Positions 45,700-55,797 of a stretch of DNA of 64,000 bases are shown in pieces; position 1 is the stretch's first letter; every line of letters starts with the position of its first letter. The stretch lies in NCBI GenBank assembly GCA_015501595.1, contig JADNRX010000225.1:25262-89261 (forward strand), read 5' to 3'. The DNA comes from Hymenopellis radicata. Taxonomy: Eukaryota > Basidiomycota > Agaricomycetes > Agaricales > Physalacriaceae. The notes beneath the pieces are model-generated. The model saw only the letters and a list, made by a program, of their open reading frames with translations. It was not told the DNA's origin and searched no databases. A program made the translations under genes and the position numbers.

Positions 45700-47330
45700 C
45701 GCAGTCACCGTACACCATTGGAGTACAGTGTCTTACAGTGGACGGAATCCCATTTGAGCATCACAGAAGTCCACTGGAGTACGATGCAATACATCGTACC
45801 AGCGCGCATCTGAGCACCAGGAAAGCCCACTGGAGTACAGTGTATGACACGGTACAGGTGCGCGTCCGAGCACGAGGACAACCCACTGGAGTACAGTGTA
45901 TGACACCGTACAGGTGCGCGTGCGAGCACGACTAGTGAATAGCGCGGGTGTCCCGAGGGTATTTCGGTTGGAACCCCTACCCGTACCCTCAACTTACCCG
46001 GTCCCGCAGTGCGGGTGCGGGTTACCCGCCGAAATTATCTCGGGTTGCGCTCAGAACTCCTCTTCGTGCCCGCCGCTGACCCCCCGAGCAATTGCGCAGG
46101 GGGTAGCGACGTGCACGACGCACACGACACACACAATTGATGCCCACCCTGTTGTATGGCAACAGGGAAGGGACACAACGGTGGTACATGGGGAGATTCA
46201 GGAGAACGACGCGAGAAGATGGGACGAGTGGAGGGAGAGCGCGGCGACGCAGGCTGGGACAGGTGGACACAGCTACATAAACATTAGAATAAAATAGTCA
46301 GATGAATGCGCACCGTTTTGGACTGGACGCGTCCGCGACGCCCTCCAGCCTGCAAAGTCATCACCTGTCATCGTCGCCGATGCCACCATCGTCATCCTAG
46401 TATGGCGGCCTTATTGCAAGGGCTTACGCGAGTCAATTGGACGGGTGTCGTCTCAAAGACACAAGCGCAGAATGCGCCCCGGAGTGTATCCGAGGGCGCA
46501 GCGGCGGGCGCTGAGCGAAGTCAAGTCGGCGCACGATGTCCAAGAGCAAGGCGGCCTCGTCCTGAGGGCTTACGCAGTCCAGAAGGGCGCCGTCGCGAAG
46601 ACCAGCACAAGATATAACCCCGGAACGTATCCGAGGGTGAAGCAGCCGGCGCAAAGCCAAGCCGCGCCAGGAGAGCGAAGCAAAGTAGAAAAACAGATCA
46701 GAGAAGCCCCAGAAATTTTCCTGGGGCCGACGAGCACGACACGAAGGTCGTGCTGTGGTGGTAAGAGGTAGAGCACCGAGATCTGACCGGATCGATCGTT
46801 ATCCGGCAACTGCCGGGACGATCGGCCAGCTCGGCGATCACGGAAATTCTTTTGCCACATCGTTTCTCGACGACTTTGGGCTCGTTTGAGCCCAAATAAA
46901 TTCGATAATTTTCATATAAATATATGTACCCTAATTGTATTATGACATGTGGTCCAACTGGACCACGGCACGGGTAAGAAAGGGTGACGCGGGTCTCAGC
47001 GGGTTCTCGGACCGAGACCCCTACCCGGACCCTGACATACCCGCATCCGTGACCCGGACCGGGTGCTCCGACCCGGGCTATTCACTAAGCACGACGACAA
47101 CCCACTGGAGTACAGTGTACTGAAGCACATGGATGACTTCAGGATTAGTGTAGTACACTGTATGGGGACCGTAGATTACAGTAGGATACACCGAATTGCA
47201 GTGTACAGTATGGTGGTAATCTAGAGCGACTCGGATCACTGTAATACACTGTACTATTATGGTTCCTCGCACTGAAATACACCGTACACCAATGGCCACA
47301 AGCGTATTGTTTACTCCGGGCATATGACTG
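45700..47330. repeat. minisatellite with CACTGGAGTACAGTGTA units, split by MITE D
   Basis: Units of ~60-70 bp containing CCCACTGGAGTACAGTGTAT and GAGCACGAGGACAACC repeat at 45715-45932 and continue in diverged form at 47088-47330. MITE D (45933-47087) sits inside the array. Confidence 0.7.
45933..47087. mobile_element. 1155-bp hAT-type non-autonomous element (MITE D)
   Basis: Ends TAGTGAATAGCGCGGGT and, at the right, the complement of TAGTGAATAGCCCGGGT; 8-bp target duplication AGCACGAC (45925-45932, 47088-47095). The terminal GAATAGCGCGGG is shared with the autonomous hAT at 34410, so that transposase or a close relative may move it. No transposase inside. Confidence 0.9.
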
Positions 47331-47349
47331 GCATGCCGATATGCTGGTA

Positions 47350-47594
47350 CTGTAGTGTTACGACCCCATGTTCACATAATGCGTAACATGGGGTCGTGAA
47401 CTGAACTAATTTAACTCCCGTAACGCGTAACAGGTCAAATTTTCTGCTTCGGGAGCCTCAAAAAGGAAATGTTGCGCGCGGCGGCTGGCGCCGCCGCTCC
47501 TTATTAGGAAACCAGACCCTGAATGAACTAACATCTTGTTAGTTCACAGGCATAACGCGTAACACCCCGTGAACATGGGGTCGAAAGACTACAG
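47350..47594. mobile_element. Tc1/mariner-type MITE 6
   Basis: Ends CTGTAGTGTTACGACCCCAT and a near complement (right end GGTCGAAAGACTACAG), TA flanks (47348-47349, 47595-47596). Closely similar to MITE 3. 245 bp. Confidence 0.9.
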
Positions 47595-47763
47595 TAATGC
47601 CGATCTTCGAGTTATTCCCTTCAGTGCGATTCTTGAGGTGGTCTCTATGCAACCCCTTCCAGCACTCCCCGGAGAGCCACTTGATCGCTGGTTTACTGTG
47701 GAAAAGTCTGGTTTAGATGGGGAAAGCATACATGGACGAGAAGAGATTGATGAACTAGAATGA
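47595..47763 (+). pseudogene. Tnp2/Plavaka-type C-terminal scrap
   Basis: The frame NADLRVIPFSAILEVVSMQP then DRWFTVEKSGLDGESI ends at a stop at 47763. This resembles the C-terminal tail of Plavaka-type transposase genes as I remember them. The sequence upstream of the MITE does not extend it beyond a few codons. It may be the lost end of the gene at 30842-33817. Confidence 0.45.
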
Positions 47764-47958
47764 CAATATTGTAGCTTCATTAACACTATAAATTGATTTT
47801 TCAGCATAGTGACTTTGCTCTAGAATAACTTGTGTAAGCTTAATACACCTTCTGAGAGTTTGTCGGTACAATCCCCGCTGGTTTGTAGACGCGTCCAAGG
47901 ATAGTGTGATTGTCGCGATCGGTCACGTCACATATCCTCCTTCCTTCCTGCTGCGACT

Positions 47959-50188
47959 ATGAGCAACGATTTCTTTGGTTCTATACCTTCCAGCACCCAG
48001 CATGGGCTGAATTACTCCAACAACATATTCTCCAGTGGCTATCAAGCGCATACATCGACGATGGGACCATCAGGCAGCCATATGCCCGCAGATCTTGGCC
48101 TGGGGCAAATGTCGGCTCAAATAACGGTGTGTATCCACTACACAGCTCAGTTACCCTCATAACTCTTTTACAGCCTACTTCTCTCATCGCTAACGCGACG
48201 CATATGCAGCTTGTCGCTGCTGGTAATCTTGCCTATACCGAATTATGGGCCAAGTATACGAGGCTACTGGAAGGACAGCTTTTGTGCGTACTCTATAGCT
48301 ATCTTGCACATATTTACTGACGTGTCTGACTATCCTAGCTCCTCTCAAGCTAGCACTACGCTGTCAACAGCACCGCCTGCCACAGCACCATCTGCCGTCG
48401 TCCCAGCTGTCAAAACCGAACCGTCTATCACATCTCTTGGGAGTCATACTGCCCCAGTTCAATTACTCGATGAAGACGACTATCCTGATACGAACTATTG
48501 GACGCGGAGCCAATGGGATACTTTTCTTGTGAACGAATCCTTGGCATCCGATAGCACTCCTTTCCGTTTAGGTTTCCTCGAGGACAAAGACGGCTCTACT
48601 GTATCATCAAACCGGCGACGACGCATGACAGAGACTCTAAACGAAGCTCTCAACCAGGTACAAGCAGAAGGGAAAGCACCCGCGACATGGTCAAAGCACA
48701 GCCAGGAGGTTGCCAAGTATCTCATACACGTTCTTACGGAGAAATATTCAGAATTTCAACTCTGCGATGATGGTCACTGGAAAGCGGAACTGTTCATCAA
48801 GCACAAATACCCGGACTGGTGCAAAGGGAATAAAAGTGCGTTTGTATTTATATTCTGACGTGTTGCAGAAGAAGCGCCTACACAGATTAAAAAGGAACCC
48901 TCAAATGCTCGAAAGCGTTCATTGACAGCGGCAGCAGATGAACTAGAAGACAATAGCAACAACAACACTTCTCACCCAACAAAGAAATCCAAGACTGACA
49001 ACACTCGAGCTCGAAAAGGAAAAGGAAAAGCAAAGCCACAGGATATCATCATTGTATCGGACAACGACGACTTCGAGACTGCTCCCTCATCTGCTAGAAC
49101 TGCCGCTGGATTATTCAAGCAAGAACCGATAGAACTCACGATGGACCTTGATTCGCCTCCGCCTACACGTTATTCTGCTAGTGCTGATTCGAGGGAACTG
49201 GGACTCAAAGATATTCCGGAACTGGACGCGATGGAACCGGACGCGATGGAACTGGACGCGATGGAACCGGACACGATGGAAGCAGACGCGATGGAACTGG
49301 AGGCGACGGACTCGGAACTGGGATTGCTGGATGCAAGGGAACATGGATCAAAGATACCAGCAATAGAATTGGACTCGGCACACTCGCCGAAGCTAGGACA
49401 CGTCGAGGTAAGCAGCATGTATAGCATTAACCAACGCTAACTTGTATAACATCTAGATTGGAGCTTCTATATCTACTTCTGCAACCTCAACACCACTGAC
49501 CCGTGGACCGGCAACACCATTTATCACACCTGCACCCACAACGACGACAACACCTGCAACGTCGACGGCACCCGCAACAACAACGACACCTGCAACAACA
49601 ACGACACCCGCAACAACAGCAACGACAGCATCCGCTTCTGTACCCGGTGCTCCCACGATAGCTGGGACATCGACTACCACACCTGCGATTTCGAGTACAA
49701 CATCTGCGACGATATCAACCACGAAAACTGGGTTGGTAGTGCCTTCAAGACTTCGTGTCAATCCCCTGTAAGTCTTTTGCATCTCGGATGGTTAGTATTT
49801 CCTAACAAGGACTTTTCTAGCGCATCTGTACAAGTTCCGGTATCGGCTATCGTGACGAAGGATGTTCCAGTAGTCGCTATCGCACGTAAAGAGAAGAAAC
49901 CATCAAAGGCCACTGCTGAAAAGCATGTCACGCCGAGACCTGGCGTGTTTTCCGCACGGTGTGTATCATCTCATCTTCCCTATGTGTATTGGTGTCTGAT
50001 ATATATCTAGCAACATGTTTATGATAGAGCTTATCGAGAAAGGACCAGTAACTCGGCCGGATTTCGACATTGCATGGAAAGAAGTGCCGGACAATGTCAA
50101 GAAGGCAAGTACATTATTTTCCATGGCGCAGATGACATTCACTTACACTGTGATCTAGAAATATGAACTCCGCGGGAAAAACAGCTAA
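47959..50188 (+). CDS. 628-aa element-encoded accessory protein with HMG-like end
   Basis: Eight exons (47959-48126, 48174-48283, 48339-48835, 48869-49407, 49457-49767, 49821-49958, 50011-50104, 50159-50188) total 1887 bases with an intact frame. Two introns are odd: one is only 33 bp (48836-48868) and the last is GC-AG (50105-50158). The protein starts Ser/Gly-rich, then has a conserved region (DYPDTNYWTRSQWDTFLVNE, ATWSKHSQEVAKYLIHVL, YSEFQLCDDGHWKAELFIKH). Next come a basic nuclear-localisation-like stretch (KKSKTDNTRARKGKGKAK), a pentapeptide run of the form DAMEP/DAMEL (~49220-49310), a Thr/Pro/Ala tract (~49490-49620), and a C-terminal NMFMIELIEKGPVTRPDFD with WKEVPDNVKKKYELRGK that resembles half an HMG box. 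Probably a DNA-binding accessory of the element; no firm family. Confidence 0.7.
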
Positions 50189-50554
50189 ACTCGCGGAACA
50201 GCAGCAGATGGTCGACCAGACGGGAGTGACGGACACGGACACAGCACCAGACAGTGGCGAGACGGTATCGGAAGGGGCATCGGGGAGTGGCAGGTAGGCA
50301 TGTTGCTGGGGTCGGTTATTGTCTGCGCTACTCTGCGCTACTCCGTGATACTCGGTTTTCAGTTCTGTATGTCTGCTTTGTGTATTCTGTTAGATTCTGT
50401 GCAATTCAGATATATTCTGGTAATTAATCATAAATTGTCTGCTATTCTCCGATATAAAACGACCAGTGAGGGTTTTCAGACGGGCAGGAGAATTCCGTAT
50501 GACTCAGATATACCCCGTGGCTGTCAGACAGGCTCCGCGCTTGTTCTTACTGGG
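50189..50554. other. right subterminal region of the 19.9-kb element
   Basis: Non-coding, with short repeated words (CTGCGCTACTC, ATTCTGTTAGATTCTG, AGATATATTCTGG) and the right terminal repeat ending at 50554. Confidence 0.55.
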
Positions 50555-50860
50555 AATGACCCCCCGCAGATACTCGGACGATTAATGACTCGCGGCACTC
50601 CCATGTGTCATTGACTTTGGTTCGTTTCTCTTTACAGTTCTTTCCGATCTCGTGCTGGCGCGCATTGCAGCTCCAAGTCATCTCGGCTCCTTGGTCTTTC
50701 GGGTGACATCGCCAGCGAACTGTCTTGGTCGGCATCGTGTCCTTGAAAACGACGACGATGAAGCCCATAGTAAGTCGTCTCGACTATCTGATAATTTCCT
50801 CTTGCTGAGAAGTGTGCGTAGCCTACACACTGAGATCTTCCCTCCCCATTAAGTTTGACT
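50555..50860 (+). pseudogene. family Z copy 3, 3' part, with the fused segment
   Basis: Continues family Z after the 19.9-kb insertion (AATGACCCCCCGCAGATACT, matching 16.47 kb inverted), then the LENDDDEAHSK segment that also precedes dhh1-like copy 1. Confidence 0.6.
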
Positions 50861-51680
50861 GGGGCGACAGCTTCCTCCAAGCGCACTGACTAAACCCTCA
50901 CTTGGACCTCAAGATCTTCAAGCAAAGCCCCCGACGGTACCGTCGTCAAGTATACGCACATTCGACGGGGGAAGGGACGGCGTGAGGTGAAGAAGCGCAC
51001 GCGCCAGCAGGACAGGATGAGGACGCTTCTCTACCACGTTGCCTTCACCACTCCCTACCCCAACCAGAACACGACTAACACCCTGGACAAAGCCTCCAAG
51101 TGGGGGGCCATCTTCTTCCCTTCGCCGCGCGTAGGTATGCAACACGCTGTCGAAACACATGGGGGCGCACGGGCGGGACGACGCTCAAGGATGATATCCT
51201 CCGACTGACTGCGCCGGTGCACGTACTCATGGGTACACCCGGGCGCATACTCGATCTTGAGGGAAGGGTGTAGGTACCAATCGCGTCGAGCTGTTCGCGA
51301 AGAAGGTACGTCTTCTTTAACTTCCTCCTTTTACCTGTTCTCTATCTAGCATCTTTCTAGGCCGTAAAACGTCGTAATCAACTTTGATTTCCCAAAGTCG
51401 AGTGAGACGTACCTCCACCGTATCGGTCGCTCGGGCAGGTTTGCACATTTGGGTTTGGCGATCAACTTGGTGGGTCTTCCTCCTTTCTTCTTATCCTTCG
51501 TGCTAATGTCTCCCCAGGTGACATACGAAGACCGTTTTGCTATGAACCTGTCGAGCAGGAGCTGGGCACTGAGATTCAGCCCATTCCCAGTGTCATTGAG
51601 AGAGGGCTGTATGTCGCGAGGTTGCGCCGCCTGAGGAGAAGGAGGAGAAGAAGGGGCAGGTCGTGAGGGCTTAGCTCAGG
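50861..51680 (+). pseudogene. dhh1/DDX6-like pseudogene, copy 3
   Basis: dhh1 similarity starts at ~51135 (LSKHMGA), continues through [20 protein letters not shown] to LDLEGR, then jumps at ~51272 to the NRVELLAKK region. This is the same internal deletion as copy 1. After a further gap come [20 protein letters not shown] and the C-terminal [11 protein letters not shown] region with an intron as in copy 2. Motifs I, Ia and II-V are missing and the frame is broken in several places. The 5' part (50861-51130) is the fused segment shared with copy 1. Confidence 0.85.
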
Positions 51681-52600
51681 GGAGGAGGAGAGAGAGGCGC
51701 TTGTGGAGGGGTGTAGCTAGTTGCGCCAGAAGGAGGTACTTCCATTCGTTTAGTTGGTTCGGTGGAATGCCAATGATGTGCTTTGTGATTATCGAGTCGG
51801 CAGGTTTGGACAATAGATTTGGCACATTTAGCAGTAGAAGTTTCGGATGCGGGGGTTGATACTCCACAGGTTCAATACCGAACATCTCCCTTGTGGCTTA
51901 GTGGCTATATTGAGATGTGTCCTCTCCTCTCGCCTTTTTTGTGTTTGCGCTTACTGTTTGATCAATGCTATTAGGTTTCTCCTACAGAGCATCAAGTTAT
52001 CCTTGACGTCTCTGAGGTAGCTCACAGGCTATATGGGACATACCAGTTTCTACCATCGGGTTTTTTTTAGCTCCGTACAGGTGTGTAGGGTAGAACAATC
52101 ATCGACCAGATTCAACATGCGGTTGCGCGAGACGATCTTCAGTCCCGAATGTCTCCCGCCGTCGGCAAGAATTGGCTTTTTTGGCATTTGATCGTGGCCA
52201 GCAGGAGGCTGTTTTGTGCTCCTCCCTTGAAGGCTGACGTCTCCGAGGTAGCTCACCGGCTATATCGAGATGATAGTACTGCAGATATGTTGAGGCTCTC
52301 TTTTTGAACATTACTCTTTACGAGTTGGCGTCCTTTTTCGCAGTTCCGGAATCCGTGCATATCCCGGGCTTCCTCGAAGTCTAGGACTCGGATATTAGAG
52401 GGGGTTAGTGGACTAGTTGTAGACCTGCAATTGCGCCCCATTTCTACTACCGCTTTACGGGATTCTTTTTCCTCTCTCTCTCCGCATTTATCCTTGGTAG
52501 ACTGTAGTTAACTTTTTCCTCCCGGTTCAGAGAAACTCGCGGTCTTTGTGAGGACGGTGGAGGCTAGTGAGTGGGGACAGTTTAGTCTCTAAGGCGTTTT
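51681..52600. repeat. dhh1-like 3' flank and hairpin-motif array F (inverted)
   Basis: 51681-51868 matches the flank of copy 2. GGTTCAATACC (51869-51879, B-box-like) is followed by a hairpin motif at 51886-51920 containing TGGCTTAGTGG (51894-51904, exact TGGCNNAGTGG). Two more motifs lie near 52006 and 52232. No gene. Confidence 0.7.
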
Positions 52601-52602
52601 GC

Positions 52603-53901
52603 TAGAGCAAGGCACGAGTGGTAAGTACTTGCAGGTATCTGCAAGTATCGGCATCACCCGGGTGGTGCCGCACCCGGCACCTGCACACCCGGCACTTGCC
52701 ACCACCCGGGTGGTGCACAGATGGCAAGTATGGGTTTCTGGCAGCAAGTACTTGGTGCAAGTACTTGCCTAATACTTGTCTAGCCCTTCATTTATATTTT
52801 TTTAGAATTTCTCTAATTTATCTGGGCTCAAACGGCCATAACGTCGCTCAGAAATGACTCTCGCGAGAATTTCTTCTTATGCCGAGCTGCCGGAGCGATT
52901 CGGCAACTGCCGGATAACGATCCGATGGCTCCGATCTCTTCTCTTCTCATCTCACCACCACAGCACGACGTCGTCGTCGTGTTTGTCGGCCCCAGAAAAT
53001 TTTCTGGGGCTTCTCTCACTTCTTGTTTCTATTATTCTTCGCTTTCCCGGCGCGGTTTGGCTTCGCGCCGTCCGCTGCGCCCTCGGATACGTTCCGGGGC
53101 GATTCTTGCGTCTGTCTTCGCGACGACGCCACCTGGCCGCTACACGGACGGCGTAAGCCCTCAGGACGAGGCCGCCCTATTACCTCACAGCGTGCACACG
53201 CGCTTAGCCCTCTGATTGGGCCCGCCTTGATGGATTTGCGCCCCCGGATGCATTCCGGGGCGCATCTGGCGCGCGTCTTCATGACGGCGCCATTTCTACT
53301 GCGCTCGTCTATACGACGGCGCCGGTTTAACGAGGAGTCGAGGCCACAGGATCTGTCGAGACACTACTGGAGGCGCGGGCGGGCAGTGACTGGGGCTGGA
53401 CGGCGTCGCGGACGCATCCCACCCCAAATAGTGCGTGTTTCCTTTGATTTCTCGAACTTATTCACCAGGCGGGTGCCGCGCAGAACGCGAACGCATACGC
53501 TAGGACACCTCGAAGATCTGGATCTCCAAATCACGGATAACCCCACCTCAACTACACCACAATCACCTACCTCACCCCATTCCATTCCCTACACTTCATT
53601 GAGCTGCGGTTCTTGCTCATGCAAGTAACCGGGGCTTCATGGATGTGTATCGTGCACGTCGAGAGCCCCCGCGCAATTGCTCAGGGGTCGTCGGCGGGCA
53701 CGAAAATGCTCACGAGATGCAAGTACTTTTGACAAGTACTTGCACACCCGCGAGGCAAGTACTTGCCAAGTACTTGACCCGCGGGTCAAGTACTTGTGGG
53801 TACCCGGGTGTGCTGGCGGGTGGCAAGTCCGGCTTCTCGGACGCAAGTATTTGCCGGACGGGTGTCGGGTGCACCCGGGTATACACTCGTGCCTTGCTCT
53901 A
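52603..53901. mobile_element. 1299-bp hAT-type non-autonomous element (MITE E)
   Basis: Ends TAGAGCAAGGCACGAGTG and complement; 8-bp target duplication CGTTTTGC (52595-52602, 53902-53909). Subterminal regions carry many AAGTACTTGC words. The interior includes, inverted, the GC-rich segment also found in MITE D and at 45.3 kb. The ends resemble family B (TAGAGCATGCCACGAG). Non-coding. Confidence 0.9.
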
Positions 53902-53909
53902 CGTTTTGC

Positions 53910-54415
53910 AAGTATCTGATATCTGGGGGCGTACGAAGCATCAACTTCCATCCCGTCCGATGCCCTTCCGCTATAGCATTGTTTTTTTTCGAAGCTTGGT
54001 GTAGCCAAGTAGTCTAGCGGTACGACACAGGCACTTGATGCAATGATCTACATAGAGGCTGTCAACAAGAACTTTTTCCCGTGCAATCGTGCCGGAAACT
54101 TCGGTGGGCTTCGGCCTGTGCCGATCAGCCGATCGATGCTTGACTCTTACGGCCATCAACGTTTCGACGCGCACCAATTAGCTTGGAGAGCAACAGTCCA
54201 CGCTGCTCCATATCTGTTCGTATCACAAGTCCTGAACACCGGATGCAATGCTCCGAGCTTTCGGTCATGATATGCATTTGGACACGTTGTCAGTAATAGT
54301 ACACATTTTATTCTCGAACTGTCATTCTTTCTTTACGTTGCAGATCACACCGTGAGCCTAGTACCCTCGAACTGCGCTACAAGCTGGTCCTATTCGTGAC
54401 GTGAATTAGCACCCC
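53910..54415. other. repeat scraps between MITE E and the next gene
   Basis: Contains the GTGCCGATCAGCCGATCGAT module (~54118) known from the arrays, and a tRNA-like half (GTAGCCAAGTAGTCTAGCGG near 54001) without a convincing second half. Confidence 0.4.
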
Positions 54416-55328
54416 CTACTGTATGGCCGGGGCACACACCTCGTCCGAGACCTCACTTGTATTTTGGGCCGCGGTAGGACCGACAATTGGAGGGTAAAGA
54501 AGCCTTGTGAGCTCAGGTGCGATCTTTTTTCGCATTCTGTTATCGTCGAGATCGCCGTACGTGAAGGCCAGGTAATCGGCTGCTGATCGTACAGCTGCGT
54601 TTTTTGTCAAGGCAGGCAGATACGCGAGACTAATACTAACTCACCAATGTATGGGCGTGCGTAGAAACGAAGCTGCTTTCCAGTAGTAGGGACAGTCCCC
54701 GTCCAGATTGGTCCCCGTGATGCTGGCCAGGATGTCTCCAGCGTTTTGATATAACCCGCAAGGGCAGCGAAGTATTCCTTGCCTTTCTACAGGGACATAA
54801 GTCTTCGGGTCAGATTTCAGCGTGCTGATAAGCGTACATCGGTGGCGCGGCAATGCTTGTCAGACAGATCGCCTCTCGTCCATAAGAGATACAACAGCGG
54901 AACCTTTTTGAGCGCCACTCTCTCGTATCTTCCGAACTCCATAACGTAATCACCCGACGTTGAGTGCATAGCCGTCGCCATCATACTGCCTTGATCGTGC
55001 GCATGACTCTCCCTGAACTCTCGTAACCCATGCAGGTATTTCTTTGCAGCGCGAACTTGAAAAGACTTAAGAAGGGCCAGTCAAAAAAAAGTAAGAAAAG
55101 TAAGCACAGAGACCGTACCTCGGACCAGCCTGGAAGCATCTGGTACCAGCACATATAGCACTCTGGAACTTCGCGTAGCTTCTTCCCTAGATGGGCTTTG
55201 CCAAAGTCAAATTTACACCCGCCTGCATCTGGATCATCGCAAAAGGCAGCTTGAACCTCAGCGCTGAGAATCGGAGGGAAGTCGGAATCGCAATAATCGC
55301 AATCTCCGAGTCCTTTTCCACTCGACAT
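54416..55328 (-). CDS. 252-aa protein with two DUF3820-like FGK segments
   Basis: Exons 55328-55119, 55065-54838, 54786-54645 and 54594-54416 (introns 50-53 bp) give 759 bases without a stop. The start MSSGKGLGDCDYC is the first ATG of the coherent frame. Two related segments stand out: FGKAHLGKKLREVPECYMCW (~residues 43-62) and FGRYERVALKKVPLLYLLW after a spacer. Both resemble the FGKYKGxxLxxVPxxYLLW motif of DUF3820 proteins, whose role is unsettled. An N-terminal CDYCDSD...C stretch could bind metal. Between them is VRAAKKYLHGLREFRESH. No counterpart was seen in the left arm. Intact; function unknown. Confidence 0.65.
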
Positions 55329-55797
55329 AGTATATTGCGCAGTTTCGTCTGTGCAAGATGACGGGGAGAAGAGAAGAGGAATTCGTGAGAAGATTGGAGA
55401 CATGGGCCACCTTAACGGCAACGCATATGACTATGTACGAGAATGTTCCGTGCTAGGAAGCGCTGCCGGTTTGATGATGTGAAGAGACCCTCGTCGTGGG
55501 AGGATATGTTGAGCTCCAGGTTGAGGATGTACAACGGTCGCATTCATCAGCGCGCGTCACCTCCTTCCGTCCAACTTGACCGTGGTGACGTCGGCATGCG
55601 GCAAGAGGCTACTGAACACGTCTCCTTCATCCTCTAACACGGCGGTCAGGCCATGGTGGTGGTGGTAGCGCTTCTACCGACCTAGTAACCCTAACCCAAC
55701 GTCAAGCCACTATGCCCGTGACCATTTTCAAACTCCGAGATGAGCCTTCAGAAGAGCCGTCAGATATACTCATGATTACGGTTCGTCTTGAACTACG
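55329..55797. other. divergent intergenic region
   Basis: Lies between the 252-aa gene (-) and the F-box-like gene (+), so it presumably holds both promoters. A GGTGGTGGTGGTAG run is at ~55653. No other feature recognised. Confidence 0.4.

Larger units (their letters stand above)
30651..50554 (+). mobile_element. ~19.9-kb KDZ/Plavaka-type composite DNA transposon
   Basis: The left end is CCCAGTGAGAACAAGCGCGG (30651-30670). The right end, read as complement, is CCCAGTAAGAACAAGCGCGG, with weaker similarity continuing for some 30 bp. The host sequence AATGACC(C) is repeated on both sides (30644-30650 and 50555-50561). Family Z copy 1 carries the same stretch uninterrupted, and the host family continues on either side. 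Cargo, all on +: a Tnp2-like gene (30842-33817), an SR-rich gene (33831-40251), a CxC5/CxC6 KDZ-type transposase (40361-43929), a Tnp2-type C-terminal scrap (47595-47763) and a 628-aa gene (47959-50188). At least nine later insertions inflate it; without those whose ends were found it would be about 12 kb. Confidence 0.75.

Noticed and set aside
27282..47596. The Tc1-type MITEs could act as new introns, since they end in CTACAG and several begin after a G, giving a GTACTG donor.
   Set aside because: Splicing from that GT to the terminal CAG would leave each gene one base short, and using the internal GTAG donor would add four bases. Neither keeps the frame, and MITEs 2 and 5 lack the preceding G.
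48360..49782. Antisense low-complexity frames (Val/Ala-rich) opposite the 628-aa gene.
   Set aside because: They mirror the Thr/Pro repeat of the sense gene and have no independent support.
3990..53300. The many remaining frames of 60-140 codons in both strands.
   Set aside because: They overlap assigned genes or repeats in other frames and show no conserved motif or plausible splice structure.
53998..54075. A possible tRNA gene (GTAGCCAAGTAGTCTAGCGG).
   Set aside because: An A-box-like half is present but no T-arm GGTTCRANTCC at a proper distance and no acceptor pairing. Probably another relic of the hairpin repeat.
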